DNA from: Pseudomonas sp. K2I15
Lineage (GTDB): Bacteria > Pseudomonadota > Gammaproteobacteria > Pseudomonadales > Pseudomonadaceae
Reading direction: 5' to 3'
Assembly (NCBI RefSeq): GCF_002204795.1
Contig: NZ_NIXO01000015.1
Span: forward strand, 45,980 to 109,979
Length of the DNA stretch: 64,000 nt
Under the pieces are notes generated by a model that saw only the letters and a program-made list of their open reading frames with translations, had not been told where the DNA came from and made no database searches. Numbering within the stretch: the stretch's first letter is position 1; each line of letters starts with the position of its first letter. Position numbers and translations under genes: made by a program. This document shows, piece by piece, positions 25,853 to 37,197 of the stretch.

Positions 25853-25863
25853 GGGAAGACTCC

Positions 25864-26790
25864 TTATTGAAATGAGGGGCGGGTTGGCAGATGCACTTCG
25901 GCCAACATGCAGCGGGCACTGCCGCCGCCGATGCGTTCGATGTTGTCGATGTTCACCACCACCGGGCGGGTGTGGCGTTCCACATGCTGGCGCTGGGCCG
26001 GCTTGAGCGAGCCCCAGGCGCTGGCAGACATCACCAGCAGCGGCTGGCCGTCGCGGTCGTGGACTTCGAGCATGTTGCCGGCGAAGGCTTCCAGTTGGTC
26101 GAAGTCCAGGGCGACGATGTCTTTTCCGGTGTCGCGCAGGGAGTGTTCCAGGGCCTGGCGCTCGCGGTCGTCGGGCAGGGCTTGCAGGCACACCACGGAG
26201 AGGTCGCGGCCGACGCTCATCATCACGTTGCTGTGGTAGATCGGCGCGTTGTAGCGGTCGACGGCGTGGAACACGCAGACCTGATAACCCAGGCGTTCGG
26301 CGAACTGGCGCAGGGCATCCTGATGCGTGCGCCCGGAGTGGCAGGCGTAGCTGATGCGATGCTGGCGGTCGAGGACCATGCTGCCGGTGCCTTCGAGGAA
26401 GATGTTTTGTTGTTCGAGGTGGCATAGGTCGATGGTGTTGTGGATCGCAAAGCGTTGCTCCAGTACTTGCAGCACGCCCTTGTTGCGTTCCAGCCGGCGG
26501 TTCTGGCCTTCCATCGGGTACAGCACCAGGCTGCCGTCGGCGTGGCTGCTCCACCAGTTGTTGGGGAAGATCGAATCCGGGGTGTGGGGGGCCGGTGTGT
26601 CTTGTACCACCAGCACTTCCACGCCGTGGTGGCGCAGGGTGTCGACGTAGCCGTCGAACTCTTCCAGCGCTTTCTGCTGCGCGGCCAACGGGTCGAGGGG
26701 CGCACGCTGGAAGCGGTTGTTGATCGCGGTGTCCGGGTTAAACGCGAAGTGCGCCGGGCGGATCATCAGGACGGTGTTGGTGGTTTGCAT
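25864..26790 (-). CDS. ctlX: CtlX-like citrulline hydrolase (amidinotransferase-fold)
   Basis: A 308-residue member of the arginine deiminase/dimethylargininase superfamily, with the guanidino-group signature FPNNWWSSHADGSLVLYPM, the His region APIYHSNVMMSVG and a C-terminal catalytic Cys in IGGGSARCMLAEVHLP. Proteins of this type include the citrulline ureidase CtlX, which makes ornithine. The adjacent ocd gene, 11 bp downstream, supports a citrulline or arginine-derived substrate. Dimethylarginine cannot be excluded. Confidence 0.8.
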   Translation of the reverse strand: MQTTNTVLMIRPAHFAFNPDTAINNRFQRAPLDPLAAQQKALEEFDGYVDTLRHHGVEVLVVQDTPAPHTPDSIFPNNWWSSHADGSLVLYPMEGQNRRLERNKGVLQVLEQRFAIHNTIDLCHLEQQNIFLEGTGSMVLDRQHRISYACHSGRTHQDALRQFAERLGYQVCVFHAVDRYNAPIYHSNVMMSVGRDLSVVCLQALPDDRERQALEHSLRDTGKDIVALDFDQLEAFAGNMLEVHDRDGQPLLVMSASAWGSLKPAQRQHVERHTRPVVVNIDNIERIGGGSARCMLAEVHLPTRPSFQ

Positions 26791-26940
26791 GGGTGCACGG
26801 GTCCATGGGGTTGGGCAGTGAGCTATTTTGTGCGGTGTGAAGGAAGAATCCCGGCTGAAGTGAGGGGGTGGCTCAGCCGGGAAAGCTGAAAAGTGGGGGG
26901 TGGCAGCCGAATCGGCTGTTAAGGGAAATGGAGGTCAAAA

Positions 26941-27029
26941 TGTGGGAGCGGGCTTGCTCGCGAAGGCGGTTCATCAGTCAAATCAATGCTGACTGACACA
27001 CCGCATTCGCGAGCAAGCCCGCTCCCACA
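26941..27029. repeat. REPIN (TGTGGGAGCGGGC type)
   Basis: Two inverted REP arms with an inner GTCAGT.../...ACTGAC pairing. It lies in the divergent gap between ctlX and the GNAT gene, so it may lie inside or beside their promoters. Confidence 0.93.
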
Positions 27030-27074
27030 TTGGTATTGTGTGGCTTGAGGTATTTTTGTCTGGATGGAGAAACC

Positions 27075-27971
27075 ATGCCCACTGAAGTTCGTCTCGCCCA
27101 AACCACCGATGCGGAGGGCATCAGCCAGGTAATCCTGGCGGCCCTGCATGACAGCAACGCCCGGGATTACCCGGCCGACGTGATTGCGCGGGTGGCGAGC
27201 AACTTTACTCCCGAGGCTGTCGTGGGATTGCTTGCGCGTCGAACGGTACTGGTAGCCATCCAGGATGACGTGATTGTTGCCACTGCCGCGCTTGATGCCA
27301 ACGTGGTGCGCTCGGTGTTCGTCAATCCGGCTCTGCAAGGGCAGGGCATCGGGCGCTTGCTGATGATCGAAATCGAACTGCGCGCCCGGGAAGCCGGGGT
27401 GACATCGCTGCATGTGCCGTCTTCGCTGACCGCCGAGCCGTTCTACACCAAGTTGGGTTTTCACACGGTGCGCGATGTCTACCATGGCAATGAGCGCACG
27501 CTGGTGATGGAGAAGGCGTTGTCATCTCGCCATCCCATCGGCGCCTATCGCGACCGCCCTCATCGGGCGCAGGTGGTGGCGCTGTGGCAGGCGGCGTTTG
27601 GTTATGACGCGGCGCACAACACGCCGGGCCTGGCGATCGACAAGAAGCTGGCGGTCAACGATGGCTTGTTCTTCGTGGCCACTGACAAGAAGGCGGTGAT
27701 CGGCACCATCCTCGCCGGCTACGACGGGCATCGCGGCTGGTTGTATTCGGTGGCGGTGCATAACGACTATCGCCGCCAGGGCCTGGGCGCCTCGTTGGTG
27801 CGGCATGCGGAGCAGGCGTTGACCGCCTTGGGCTGTATGAAGATCAATCTGCAGATCACCAGCGGCAATGACGCGGTGATGGGGTTTTACGAGGCGCTGG
27901 GTTATGGCGCAGAGCCGCGGATCAGCATGGGCAAGAAGATCCTGGAAAACATCCCGACGGATAAAGTCTGA
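27075..27971 (+). CDS. Double-GNAT N-acetyltransferase
   Basis: A 298-residue protein with two GNAT domains. The first has the acetyl-CoA loop FVNPALQGQGIGRLLM around residue 82, the second has AVHNDYRRQGLGASLVRHAE around residue 230. The first ends in a typical TKLGFHTV and the second in YEALGYG. Tandem GNAT proteins acetylate small amines, antibiotics or protein N-termini; the substrate here is unknown. The start at MPTEVRLAQ is preceded by GGATGGAGA. It is transcribed alone between two REPINs. Confidence 0.85.
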   Translation: MPTEVRLAQTTDAEGISQVILAALHDSNARDYPADVIARVASNFTPEAVVGLLARRTVLVAIQDDVIVATAALDANVVRSVFVNPALQGQGIGRLLMIEIELRAREAGVTSLHVPSSLTAEPFYTKLGFHTVRDVYHGNERTLVMEKALSSRHPIGAYRDRPHRAQVVALWQAAFGYDAAHNTPGLAIDKKLAVNDGLFFVATDKKAVIGTILAGYDGHRGWLYSVAVHNDYRRQGLGASLVRHAEQALTALGCMKINLQITSGNDAVMGFYEALGYGAEPRISMGKKILENIPTDKV

Positions 27972-27999
27972 ACCCGATTTTCCAAGCACTGAAATCAAA

Positions 28000-28089
28000 T
28001 GTGGGAGCGGGCTTGCTCGCGAAGGCGGTGGGTCAGTCAATAAATCTGTCGACTGACACTCCGCTTTCGCGAGCAAGCCCGCTCCCACA
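28000..28089. repeat. REPIN (TGTGGGAGCGGGC type)
   Basis: Inverted REP arms with inner GGTCAGTC/GACTGACAC structure, between the convergent GNAT and ilvE genes. Confidence 0.93.
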
Positions 28090-28123
28090 TTTTGGTTTTG
28101 TGCTGTTGCTGGCTGCTTGTTGA

Positions 28124-29143
28124 TTAGACCTTGACGATCCAACCCTCAGGCGCTTCAACGTCACCGGACTGCACGCCGGTCAGCTCTTTATAAAGCTGCT
28201 GGGTGACCGGGCCGACTTCTTTTTCGCTGTAGAACACGTGCAGTTTGTCTTTGTACTCAATGCCACCGATCGGGGTGATCACGGCAGCGGTACCGCAGGC
28301 GCCGGCTTCCTTGAAGTCCGACAGCTTGTCGATCAGCACGTCGCCTTCAACCACTTCCAGGCCCAGGCGCGATTTCGCCAGCTCGATCAGCGACAGGCGG
28401 GTGATGCCTGGCAACACCGACGGCGAGTTCGGGGTGACGAACTTGTTGTCGTGGGTGATGCCGAAGAAGTTGGCCGAGCCGACTTCTTCGATTTTCGAGT
28501 GGGTGGCCGGGTCGAGGTAGATGCAGTCGGCGAAGTTGGCTTTTTTCGCCAGGGAGCCGGGCATCAGGCTGGCGGCGTAGTTGCCACCGACCTTGGCCGC
28601 ACCGGTGCCGTTCGGCGCGGCACGGTCGTAGCCGGAAATCAGGAAGTTGTGCGGGGTCAGGCCACCCTTGAAGTAGGCGCCTACCGGGATGCAGAAGATC
28701 GAGAAGATGAACTCCGGCGCAGTACGCACGCCGATGTTGTCACCGGTGCCGATCACGAACGGGCGCAGGTACAGCGCGCCGCCGGTGCCGTACGGCGGGA
28801 TGAAACGTTCGTTGGCGCGGACCACTTCCTTACAGGCTTCGATAAAGGCGTCGGTCGGCACTTGCGGCATCAGCAGGCGGCCACAGCTGCGCTGCATGCG
28901 CGCGGCGTTCTGGTCCGGGCGGAACAGGTTGATCGAACCGTCCTTGCAGCGGTAGGCCTTGAGGCCTTCAAAGCATTGCTGGCCGTAGTGCAGGGCGGTG
29001 GAGCCCTCGCTGATGTGCAGCACGTTGTCGTCGGTCAGGGTGCCTTCTTGCCAGGCGCCGTCCTTCCAGGTCTGGAGGAAACGCTTGTCGGTCTTGATGT
29101 AGTCAAAACCCAGCTTGTCCCAATTGATGCTTTCGTTACCCAT
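28124..29143 (-). CDS. ilvE: Branched-chain amino acid aminotransferase
   Basis: A 339-residue class IV PLP aminotransferase of the longer (subgroup II, BCAT) type. Marks are HYGQQCFEGLKAYRCKDGSI, RPFVIGTGDNIGVR, the PLP lysine in AAKVGGNYAASL and the substrate region KIEEVGSANFFGI. It interconverts Leu, Ile and Val with their 2-keto acids, which are then substrates of the bkd complex encoded next to it. It is transcribed in the same direction as the bkd operon but separated by 234 bp. Confidence 0.93.
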   Translation of the reverse strand: MGNESINWDKLGFDYIKTDKRFLQTWKDGAWQEGTLTDDNVLHISEGSTALHYGQQCFEGLKAYRCKDGSINLFRPDQNAARMQRSCGRLLMPQVPTDAFIEACKEVVRANERFIPPYGTGGALYLRPFVIGTGDNIGVRTAPEFIFSIFCIPVGAYFKGGLTPHNFLISGYDRAAPNGTGAAKVGGNYAASLMPGSLAKKANFADCIYLDPATHSKIEEVGSANFFGITHDNKFVTPNSPSVLPGITRLSLIELAKSRLGLEVVEGDVLIDKLSDFKEAGACGTAAVITPIGGIEYKDKLHVFYSEKEVGPVTQQLYKELTGVQSGDVEAPEGWIVKV

Positions 29144-29233
29144 GACACCCTCTATCTTTTGTCAACCGCCTGGTCGAAGGCAGGCCTATGGTTTATTTCT
29201 GGATGGGCGCAACAATACTTCATTCTTGGCTTG

Positions 29234-29312
29234 TGTGGGAGCGGGGTAGGTGGACCATTCGACATCCTGGTTGGCCGATCCACCGTCATCGCGGGCAAGC
29301 CCGGCTCCCACA
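29234..29312. repeat. Degenerate REPIN
   Basis: One arm begins TGTGGGAGCGGGG and the other ends GGCAAGCCCGGCTCCCACA; the inner part pairs GGTGGA.../...TCCACC. It is more diverged than the other copies. A further REP-like fragment (TTGTGGGAGCTTGCGATGG) follows at 29346. Both lie in the gap between lpdV and ilvE. Confidence 0.75.
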
Positions 29313-29377
29313 TTCGACCGTGTTGCCCTGTCGAATGCCGATCCCTTGTGGGAGCTTGCGATGGCGCCACCGCGGTC

Positions 29378-30757
29378 TCAAAGGTGCAACGCATGCCCCA
29401 GGGCCCGCAGTGCCGCTTCCTGTACCGCTTCGCCGAGGGTCGGGTGGGCGTGGATGGTGCCTGCCACGTCTTCCAGGCGTGAGCCCATTTCCAGGCTCAG
29501 GCCGAAGGCGGTGGACAGTTCCGAGACGCCAACGCCCACCGCCTGCCAGCCGACGATCAGGTGATTGTCGCGACGCGCCACCACCCGCACGAAGCCGGTT
29601 TTCGACTCCAGGGTCATGGCCCGGCCATTGGCGGCGAACGGGAAGCTCGACACGATGCAGTCCAGCCCTGCGGCCTTGGCCTCGTCCGGGGTCTTGCCGA
29701 CCACCACCAGTTCCGGGTCGGTGAAGCACACCGCCGGGATCGCGGCCGGGTTGAATTCGCGGGATTTACCGCTGATCAGTTCGGCAACCATTTCGCCCTG
29801 GGCCATGGCGCGGTGGGCGAGCATCGGCTCACCGCTGAGATCGCCGATCGCCCATACATTGCGCATGCTGGTCTGGCAGCGGCTGTCGATCTTGATCGCC
29901 GAGCCGTTCATGTCCAGGTTCAAGGCTTCGAGGTTCCAGCCCTGGGTGTTGGGTTTGCGACCAACGGCTACCAACACCTGGTCAGTTTCCAGCGACAGCG
30001 TATCGCCGCCGGGGTCACGCACTTGCAGGGTGTTGTGTTCAAAACCGGTGACGCTGTGCTTCAGGAACACCTTCACCCCCAGTTGTTTCAGGGATTCGGC
30101 CACCGGTTGGGTCAGCTCGGCGTCGTAGGCCGGCAGGATCCGGTCCTGTGCCTCTACCACGCTGACCTCGGCGCCGAGCTTGCGATAGGCAATCCCCAGT
30201 TCCAGGCCAATGTAGCCACCGCCCACCACGATCAAGCGTTTAGGGATGCGTTTGGGCGCCAGGGCTTCGGTGGAGGAGATGATCGGCCCGCCAATCGGCA
30301 GCATCGGCAGGTTGACGCTTTTCGAACCGGTGGCCAGCAGCAGGTGTTCGCACTGGATGCGCTGGTCGCCGACGTCAACGGTCTTGCCGTCCACGACCTT
30401 GGCCCAGCCTTGAATCACCTGAACCTTGTGTTTCTTTAGCAGCGCCGCAACGCCGGTGGTCAGGCGGTCAACGATGCCGTCTTTCCATTCGACGCTTTTG
30501 CGGATATCCAGCGTCGGCACATCGACTTCGATACCCAGTTTCGAACCCTGGCTGTGGTGAACGGTTTGCTGGAATTGTTCGGCGACATGGATCAGTGCCT
30601 TCGACGGAATGCAGCCGATGTTCAGGCAGGTGCCGCCCAACGACTGGCCTTCTACGAGGATGGTCGGGATGCCCAGTTGGCCGGCGCGAATCGCCGCCAC
30701 ATAACCGCCAGGCCCGCCGCCGATAATCAGCAGCGTGGTGTGCAATGTTTGAGACAT
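29378..30757 (-). CDS. lpdV: Branched-chain keto acid dehydrogenase E3, dihydrolipoamide dehydrogenase
   Basis: A 459-residue flavoprotein disulfide reductase. N-terminal FAD motif [19 protein letters not shown], redox-active disulfide [19 protein letters not shown] motif [13 protein letters not shown] and a C-terminal His/Glu pair in [15 protein letters not shown]. It reoxidises the lipoyl groups of BkdB. Last gene of bkdA1-bkdA2-bkdB-lpdV, 3 bp after bkdB. Confidence 0.94.
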   Translation of the reverse strand: MSQTLHTTLLIIGGGPGGYVAAIRAGQLGIPTILVEGQSLGGTCLNIGCIPSKALIHVAEQFQQTVHHSQGSKLGIEVDVPTLDIRKSVEWKDGIVDRLTTGVAALLKKHKVQVIQGWAKVVDGKTVDVGDQRIQCEHLLLATGSKSVNLPMLPIGGPIISSTEALAPKRIPKRLIVVGGGYIGLELGIAYRKLGAEVSVVEAQDRILPAYDAELTQPVAESLKQLGVKVFLKHSVTGFEHNTLQVRDPGGDTLSLETDQVLVAVGRKPNTQGWNLEALNLDMNGSAIKIDSRCQTSMRNVWAIGDLSGEPMLAHRAMAQGEMVAELISGKSREFNPAAIPAVCFTDPELVVVGKTPDEAKAAGLDCIVSSFPFAANGRAMTLESKTGFVRVVARRDNHLIVGWQAVGVGVSELSTAFGLSLEMGSRLEDVAGTIHAHPTLGEAVQEAALRALGHALHL

Positions 30758-30760
30758 GGG

Positions 30761-32041
30761 TTACTCCAGGAACAGGCTGGCGGGTTGTTCGAGCAGGCCA
30801 CGGATGGCCTGGATGAATTGCGCCGCGTCCATGCCATCGACCACCCGGTGATCGAAGGAGCTGGAGAGGTTCATCATCTTGCGGATCACGATCTGGCCCT
30901 TGATCACCATCGGCCGCTCGACAATGCGGTTGACCCCGACGATGGCCACTTCCGGCAGGTTCAGCACCGGTGTGCTGACAATCCCGCCCAATGCGCCAAG
31001 GCTGGTCAGGGTAATGCTGGAGCCTGACAGCTCGTCGCGACTGGCCTTGCCATTGCGCGCAGCGTTGGCCAACCGATTGATTTCTTGCGCCGTGCCCCAC
31101 AGGTTGCGGGCTTCGGCGTGGCGCACCACCGGCACCATCAGGCCGACATCGCTTTGGGTGGCGACGCCGACATGCACCGCGCCGAGGCGGGTGATGACCT
31201 GGGCTTCGTCGTCATAACGCGCGTTGATCTGCGGGAAGTCCCGCAGCGCCACGACCATGGCCCGTACCAGGAACGGCAACAGGGTCAGCTTGCCGCGCGT
31301 GGCGCCGTGTTTCTCGTTGAGGTGCACGCGCAACTCGTCGAGGGCGGTGACGTCGATCTCTTCCACGTAGCTGAAATGCGCGGCACGGCGGGTGGCGTCC
31401 TGCATGCGCTGGGCGATCTTGCGGCGCATGCCGATCACCGGGATTTGCTGTTCGTCGTTGCGCTCTGCGTAAGGGTTGGAGGCACCGGAATTTTTCGCCG
31501 GACCCTGGAGCAAGTAAGCGTCCAAATCTTCATGCAGAATCCGGCCAGCCGGGCCGGAACCCTGTACCAGTCGTAGCTGGATGCCAGCATCCAGCGCATG
31601 TTTGCGCACGGCCGGGGAGGCCAGCGGGCGGTCATCGACCTCGCGGGCCACAGGGGCTTGGGCCGCCACCGCAGGCTTGGCGGCCGGTTTGGGTTCAGCC
31701 ACTGGCGCGGGCCTGGCTTCAGCTTTCGGTGCAGGAGCCGGTGCAGGCGCGACGTCTTCAACCACCGCCGACAACGCCGACTCCTTGGTGTTGCCGGCGC
31801 CTTCCACTTCGATACTGATCAAAATACTGCCCACCGCCATGACTTCGCCCGGCTCGCCGCCGAGGGAAATCACCTTGCCGTGCACCGGCGAAGGAATGTC
31901 CACCATGGCCTTGTCGGTCATCACATCCGCCAGCACCTGGTCTTCTACCACCAGGTCGCCGACCTTGACGTGCCACACCGACAGTTCAACTTCTGCGATG
32001 CCTTCGCCAATGTCCGGCATCTTGATAACGTGCGTGCCCAT
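30761..32041 (-). CDS. bkdB: Branched-chain keto acid dehydrogenase E2, lipoamide acyltransferase
   Basis: A 426-residue E2 subunit: lipoyl domain with Lys44 in VMTDKAMVDIP, an Ala/Pro-rich linker (about residues 95-135), a peripheral-subunit-binding domain (ASPAVRKHALDAGIQLRLVQGSG) and a C-terminal acyltransferase domain with the catalytic SFDHRVVDGMDAAQF. It forms the core of the BCKDH complex. Its ATG directly follows the bkdA2 stop. Confidence 0.95.
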   Translation of the reverse strand: MGTHVIKMPDIGEGIAEVELSVWHVKVGDLVVEDQVLADVMTDKAMVDIPSPVHGKVISLGGEPGEVMAVGSILISIEVEGAGNTKESALSAVVEDVAPAPAPAPKAEARPAPVAEPKPAAKPAVAAQAPVAREVDDRPLASPAVRKHALDAGIQLRLVQGSGPAGRILHEDLDAYLLQGPAKNSGASNPYAERNDEQQIPVIGMRRKIAQRMQDATRRAAHFSYVEEIDVTALDELRVHLNEKHGATRGKLTLLPFLVRAMVVALRDFPQINARYDDEAQVITRLGAVHVGVATQSDVGLMVPVVRHAEARNLWGTAQEINRLANAARNGKASRDELSGSSITLTSLGALGGIVSTPVLNLPEVAIVGVNRIVERPMVIKGQIVIRKMMNLSSSFDHRVVDGMDAAQFIQAIRGLLEQPASLFLE

Positions 32042-33094
32042 TCAGACCTCCATAACCCGATGCAAAGCCGCGCCCACTCGGGTCGGGCCAGGGAAATACG
32101 CCCACTCTTGCGCGTGCGGGTAGGGGGTGTCCCAACCGGTGACGCGCTCGATCGGCGCTTCCAGGTAATGGAAGCAATGCTCCTGCACCAGCGCCACCAG
32201 CTCGGCGCCGAACCCGCAGGTACGGGTGGCTTCGTGAACGATCACGCAGCGGCGGGTTTTCTTCACGGAGTTGACAATGGTTTCCAGGTCCAGCGGCCAC
32301 AGGCTGCGCAGGTCGATGACTTCAGCATCGATGCCGGTTTCTTCAGCGGCGACTTGCGACACATACACCGTGGTGCCGTAGGTGAGGATGGTTACGTCCT
32401 TGCCTGGGCGGGCAATGGCGGCCACATCCAGCGGCACGGTGTAGTAACCGTCCGGCACTTGCGCTTGCGGGTGCTTCGACCACGGGGTTACCGGGCGGTC
32501 GTGGTGGCCGTCGAACGGGCCGTTATACAGGCGCTTGGGTTCGAGGAAGATCACCGGGTCATCGTTTTCGATGGAGGCGATCAGCAGGCCCTTGGCGTCG
32601 TAAGGGTTGGACGGCATCACCGTGCGCAGGCCGCAGACCTGGGTGAACACCGCTTCAATACTTTGGCTGTGGGTCTGGCCGCCGTAGATACCGCCGCCGC
32701 ATGGCATGCGCATGGTCAGCGGTGCAGTGAACTGGCCGGCCGAGCGATAACGCAGGCGGGCGGCTTCGGAAATGATCTGGTCGGTGGCGGGGTACACGTA
32801 GTCGGCGAACTGAATCTCGGCTACCGGGCGCAGGCCATAGGCGCCCATCCCGACTGCGACGCCGACGATCCCGCTTTCGGAGATCGGTGCGTCGAACACC
32901 CGGGAGGTGCCGTACTTGTTCTGCAGGCCTTCGGTGCAACGGAACACGCCGCCGAAGTAACCGACGTCCTGGCCGAACACCACCACGTTGTCGTCGCGCT
33001 CAAGCATCACATCCATGGCCGAGCGCAAGGCCTGGATCATGGTCGTGGTGGTCATGGCGGTTTCCGGCTGGATATTGTTGTTGTGATCGTTCAT
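32042..33094 (-). CDS. bkdA2: Branched-chain keto acid dehydrogenase E1 beta
   Basis: A 350-residue transketolase-like E1 beta subunit. It has the motifs VVVFGQDVGYFGGVFRCTEG, FDAPISESGIVGVAVGMG and a C-terminal VIVHEATRTCGFGAEL. With BkdA1 it decarboxylates 2-oxoisovalerate and related keto acids. The gene begins one base after bkdA1 ends. Confidence 0.95.
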   Translation of the reverse strand: MNDHNNNIQPETAMTTTTMIQALRSAMDVMLERDDNVVVFGQDVGYFGGVFRCTEGLQNKYGTSRVFDAPISESGIVGVAVGMGAYGLRPVAEIQFADYVYPATDQIISEAARLRYRSAGQFTAPLTMRMPCGGGIYGGQTHSQSIEAVFTQVCGLRTVMPSNPYDAKGLLIASIENDDPVIFLEPKRLYNGPFDGHHDRPVTPWSKHPQAQVPDGYYTVPLDVAAIARPGKDVTILTYGTTVYVSQVAAEETGIDAEVIDLRSLWPLDLETIVNSVKKTRRCVIVHEATRTCGFGAELVALVQEHCFHYLEAPIERVTGWDTPYPHAQEWAYFPGPTRVGAALHRVMEV

Positions 33095-33095
33095 G

Positions 33096-34526
<1,431 letters not shown>

Positions 34527-35009
34527 ATGCGCAAATTGGACCGTATCGATATCGGCATTCTGAACGCCCTTCAGGAGAACGCCCGCATCACCAACGCCGA
34601 CCTGGCCCGCTCGGTCAACCTGTCGCCCACACCGTGTTTCAACCGGGTCAAGGCCATGGAAGAACTGGGGCTGATTCGCGATCAGGTGACGCTGCTGGAC
34701 GCCGACCTGCTGGGGCTGCACGTCAATGTGTTCATCCACGTCAGCCTGGAAAAACAGAACGAGTTGGCGTTGCAGCAATTTGAAGGGGCCATCTCCGACC
34801 GCCCCGAAGTGATGGAGTGCTACCTGATGGCCGGCGACCCCGACTATTTGATTCGGGTGCTGGTGCCGACCATCCAGTCTTTGGAGCGCTTCATGATGGA
34901 CTTTTTGACCAAAGTCCCGGGCGTCGCCAACATCCGCTCCAGCTTTGCCCTCAAGCAGGTGCGCTACAAAACTGCGTTGCCGCTGCCGCCAGGTGGCTTG
35001 ATGGTTTGA
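34527..35009 (+). CDS. bkdR: Lrp-family activator of the bkd operon, BkdR
   Basis: A 160-residue Lrp/AsnC regulator. [52 protein letters not shown] domain with [19 protein letters not shown]. It is divergent from bkdA1 as in P. putida and P. aeruginosa, where it activates bkd and represses itself. Confidence 0.93.
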   Translation: MRKLDRIDIGILNALQENARITNADLARSVNLSPTPCFNRVKAMEELGLIRDQVTLLDADLLGLHVNVFIHVSLEKQNELALQQFEGAISDRPEVMECYLMAGDPDYLIRVLVPTIQSLERFMMDFLTKVPGVANIRSSFALKQVRYKTALPLPPGGLMV

Positions 35010-35149
35010 TCAATGACCCGTCGGCTATCCATTCAGATATAAGTTTGCAGTGTTAGTCACTCAGTAGTGCAGATACCCATATGATAAGTTGTGTTTTTTG
35101 CAGCGCATGATGAGGCAGGTGCTAAGCTCCAATTTTGAGGGGCGACGTC

Positions 35150-35377
35150 ATGCAAAGTCAGGAACTGGTTTACCGTGCGCTCTACGACTTTAATCTAACT
35201 CAGCTGTCCATCGTCGCAGCGCTTGAGGACATGGCCGCGCTGGTAGAGAAAGTAGCCTACCTGTCGCCAGAAGTTGTTGACTCCTTGAAGCGCCATCTGG
35301 AGACTGTCGGGCGTAATTGCGACCGTTCCTGTGATTCGATGTATTCACTGGTTAATGTGAAGGCAACGTCTGATTGA
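35150..35377 (+). CDS. Small protein of unknown function
   Basis: A 75-residue open frame starting MQSQELVYRALYDFN, with GAGGGGCG 6-13 bases upstream. It is mostly helical by composition, with a mid-part AALEDMAALVEKVAYLSPEVVDSLKRHLE and two Cys in NCDRSCDSM near the end. No signal peptide or membrane segment. I do not recognise a family. It lies in an A+T-richer stretch and is followed by the chemoreceptor gene 127 bp on. Confidence 0.65.
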   Translation: MQSQELVYRALYDFNLTQLSIVAALEDMAALVEKVAYLSPEVVDSLKRHLETVGRNCDRSCDSMYSLVNVKATSD

Positions 35378-35504
35378 TTTTCAAGTTTGTCATTGAGTTT
35401 TAATGAAAAATTACTTTTTAAGTCACGTATTTTTCACACTGCGTTAAACACAGTGAACCCCATGAGATTTTGCGCTATGTGGCCAAGATAAAAGGGTGAG
35501 CCGA

Positions 35505-37130
35505 ATGTCCATGAGATCCTTGAAGTTAAACTTTCGCACCACGCTTTGTTTTGGTGTGGTTTGTGTTTTGTTGTTGATTCAGGGAGGAATGACGCTGGTA
35601 AAAATTGACAATGTTTACTCGTCTACCGTGGACATTCAAACTAACTGGCTGCCCAGCATTCGTTTGGGCGGAAGTATAGATTCGAGTTTTTACAAACTTC
35701 GTCTGGAGTTGCGTCGTTTTGCCATGGACAGTGCTCGTCAGGAGTCCGGGTCAGTCCAGAAGTTGAAGAGTGTTAGTTCGGATACGATCAAGCTTGCTGA
35801 GAGCTATGCACCTTTTGTATCAAGTCCTGAAGAACAGTCTAAATATACTGAAGTATTAAACGGTATACAGAATTACAACCGAAATATGGATGACTTGATC
35901 GCGCGCGCCGGCACGCTGTCAATCGATGAGTTTGCGGCCTATTTGCGTGACGTCAACGGCCCCGTCGCACTCAAGGTGCAGGATTCGATCGCCGGTTTGA
36001 TCGCGATTAATGAGGAAGGGTCGAAACGGGCGGTGCAAATGGCATCCGATGAGTTTCATATGACTCGCTTGTTTACGTGGGGATTGATGGTGGGTGCCGT
36101 GTTGTTGACCGTGGTGGTTGCTCGCCTGTTTACCCAAAGCATCATTACCCCGGTGCGTGAATTGTTGGTGTCGACCACCAAGATTGCCGAGGGTGATTTG
36201 CGAGTGGCCATTGCGATCAGTGGCAAGGACGAATTGACCGCGCTGCAGCAATCGACCGCTGCCATGCAAATGAACCTGAAGAGCACCTTGCAGCACATAT
36301 CCGAAGCCTCCGGCCAGTTGGCCTCGGCAGCAGAAGAAATGAGCTCGATTACCCGGGAGTCTACGGCGGGTATTGAGCGCCAAAGCATGGAGACTGATCA
36401 GGCGGCCACGGCCGTCAATGAGATGACAGCCGCTGTAGAGGAAGTGGCCAGAAATGCCGTCTCGGCCTCCCAATCCACCCAGGACTCCCAACGCTCCGCC
36501 AAAGTCGGCCAGGAACGTGTTACTCAAACCATCGCCTCGATTGAAAAGCTGAGCGCCACGGTGCAGCAGACGGGGCTTGAGGTCGAAGGGTTAGCCAAGC
36601 AGGCGCAGGATATTGCAAAGGTGGTCGAGGTCATCCGCTCCATTGCCGAGCAAACCAACCTGCTCGCGTTGAACGCCGCCATTGAAGCTGCGAGGGCCGG
36701 TGAGCAAGGGCGTGGCTTTGCGGTGGTGGCGGACGAAGTAAGGGCGCTGGCCCATCGCACACAGACCTCTACTCAAGAAATCGAGCAGATGATTGCGAAA
36801 ATCCAGACCTGTTCCAGCGAGGCGGTGTCGTCCATGGCGCTGAACCGCAGCGAAGCGGTGGACTCGTTGAAAATTGCCCATGAAGCGGGTCTGGCGATTA
36901 CCCAGATCACCGAAGCCATTTCCGACATCAATGAAAAAAACCTGCTGATTGCCACGGCTTCGGAGGAGCAGGCACACGTGGCGCGTTCCGTTGACCAGAA
37001 CCTGATCAGTATCCGCGACCTGTCCATCCAGAGTTCGTCGGCTGCGGGGCAAACGTCTATCGCCAGTCATGAACTGTCCAAGCTGGCGGTGGACCTTAAG
37101 CAGATCGTGTCGAAGTTTTCCGTGGGTTGA
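35505..37130 (+). CDS. Methyl-accepting chemotaxis protein
   Basis: A 541-residue transducer: first membrane segment about residues 11-30 ([21 protein letters not shown]), a periplasmic four-helix-bundle-type domain, second membrane segment near residue 190 ([20 protein letters not shown]), HAMP, and a signalling hairpin with the conserved tip region [21 protein letters not shown]. The start at MSMRSLKL (35505) has AAAGGG about 8 bases upstream. The ligand is not known. The N-terminal coding part is clearly richer in A+T than the signalling part, hinting at a separately acquired sensor domain. Confidence 0.92.
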   Translation: MSMRSLKLNFRTTLCFGVVCVLLLIQGGMTLVKIDNVYSSTVDIQTNWLPSIRLGGSIDSSFYKLRLELRRFAMDSARQESGSVQKLKSVSSDTIKLAESYAPFVSSPEEQSKYTEVLNGIQNYNRNMDDLIARAGTLSIDEFAAYLRDVNGPVALKVQDSIAGLIAINEEGSKRAVQMASDEFHMTRLFTWGLMVGAVLLTVVVARLFTQSIITPVRELLVSTTKIAEGDLRVAIAISGKDELTALQQSTAAMQMNLKSTLQHISEASGQLASAAEEMSSITRESTAGIERQSMETDQAATAVNEMTAAVEEVARNAVSASQSTQDSQRSAKVGQERVTQTIASIEKLSATVQQTGLEVEGLAKQAQDIAKVVEVIRSIAEQTNLLALNAAIEAARAGEQGRGFAVVADEVRALAHRTQTSTQEIEQMIAKIQTCSSEAVSSMALNRSEAVDSLKIAHEAGLAITQITEAISDINEKNLLIATASEEQAHVARSVDQNLISIRDLSIQSSSAAGQTSIASHELSKLAVDLKQIVSKFSVG

Positions 37131-37197
37131 TCGAGGGCCTATGTTGCAGGGCTTCGCCTGGCCGGCAGTACATTTTCGCCATGCCTGAAGTGCCCGC

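Noticed and set aside
26941..28089. Repeated 20-base sequences that could suggest a CRISPR array
   Set aside because: They occur as inverted pairs in separate intergenic gaps, not as evenly spaced direct repeats, and match the Pseudomonas REP pattern. No cas gene is present.
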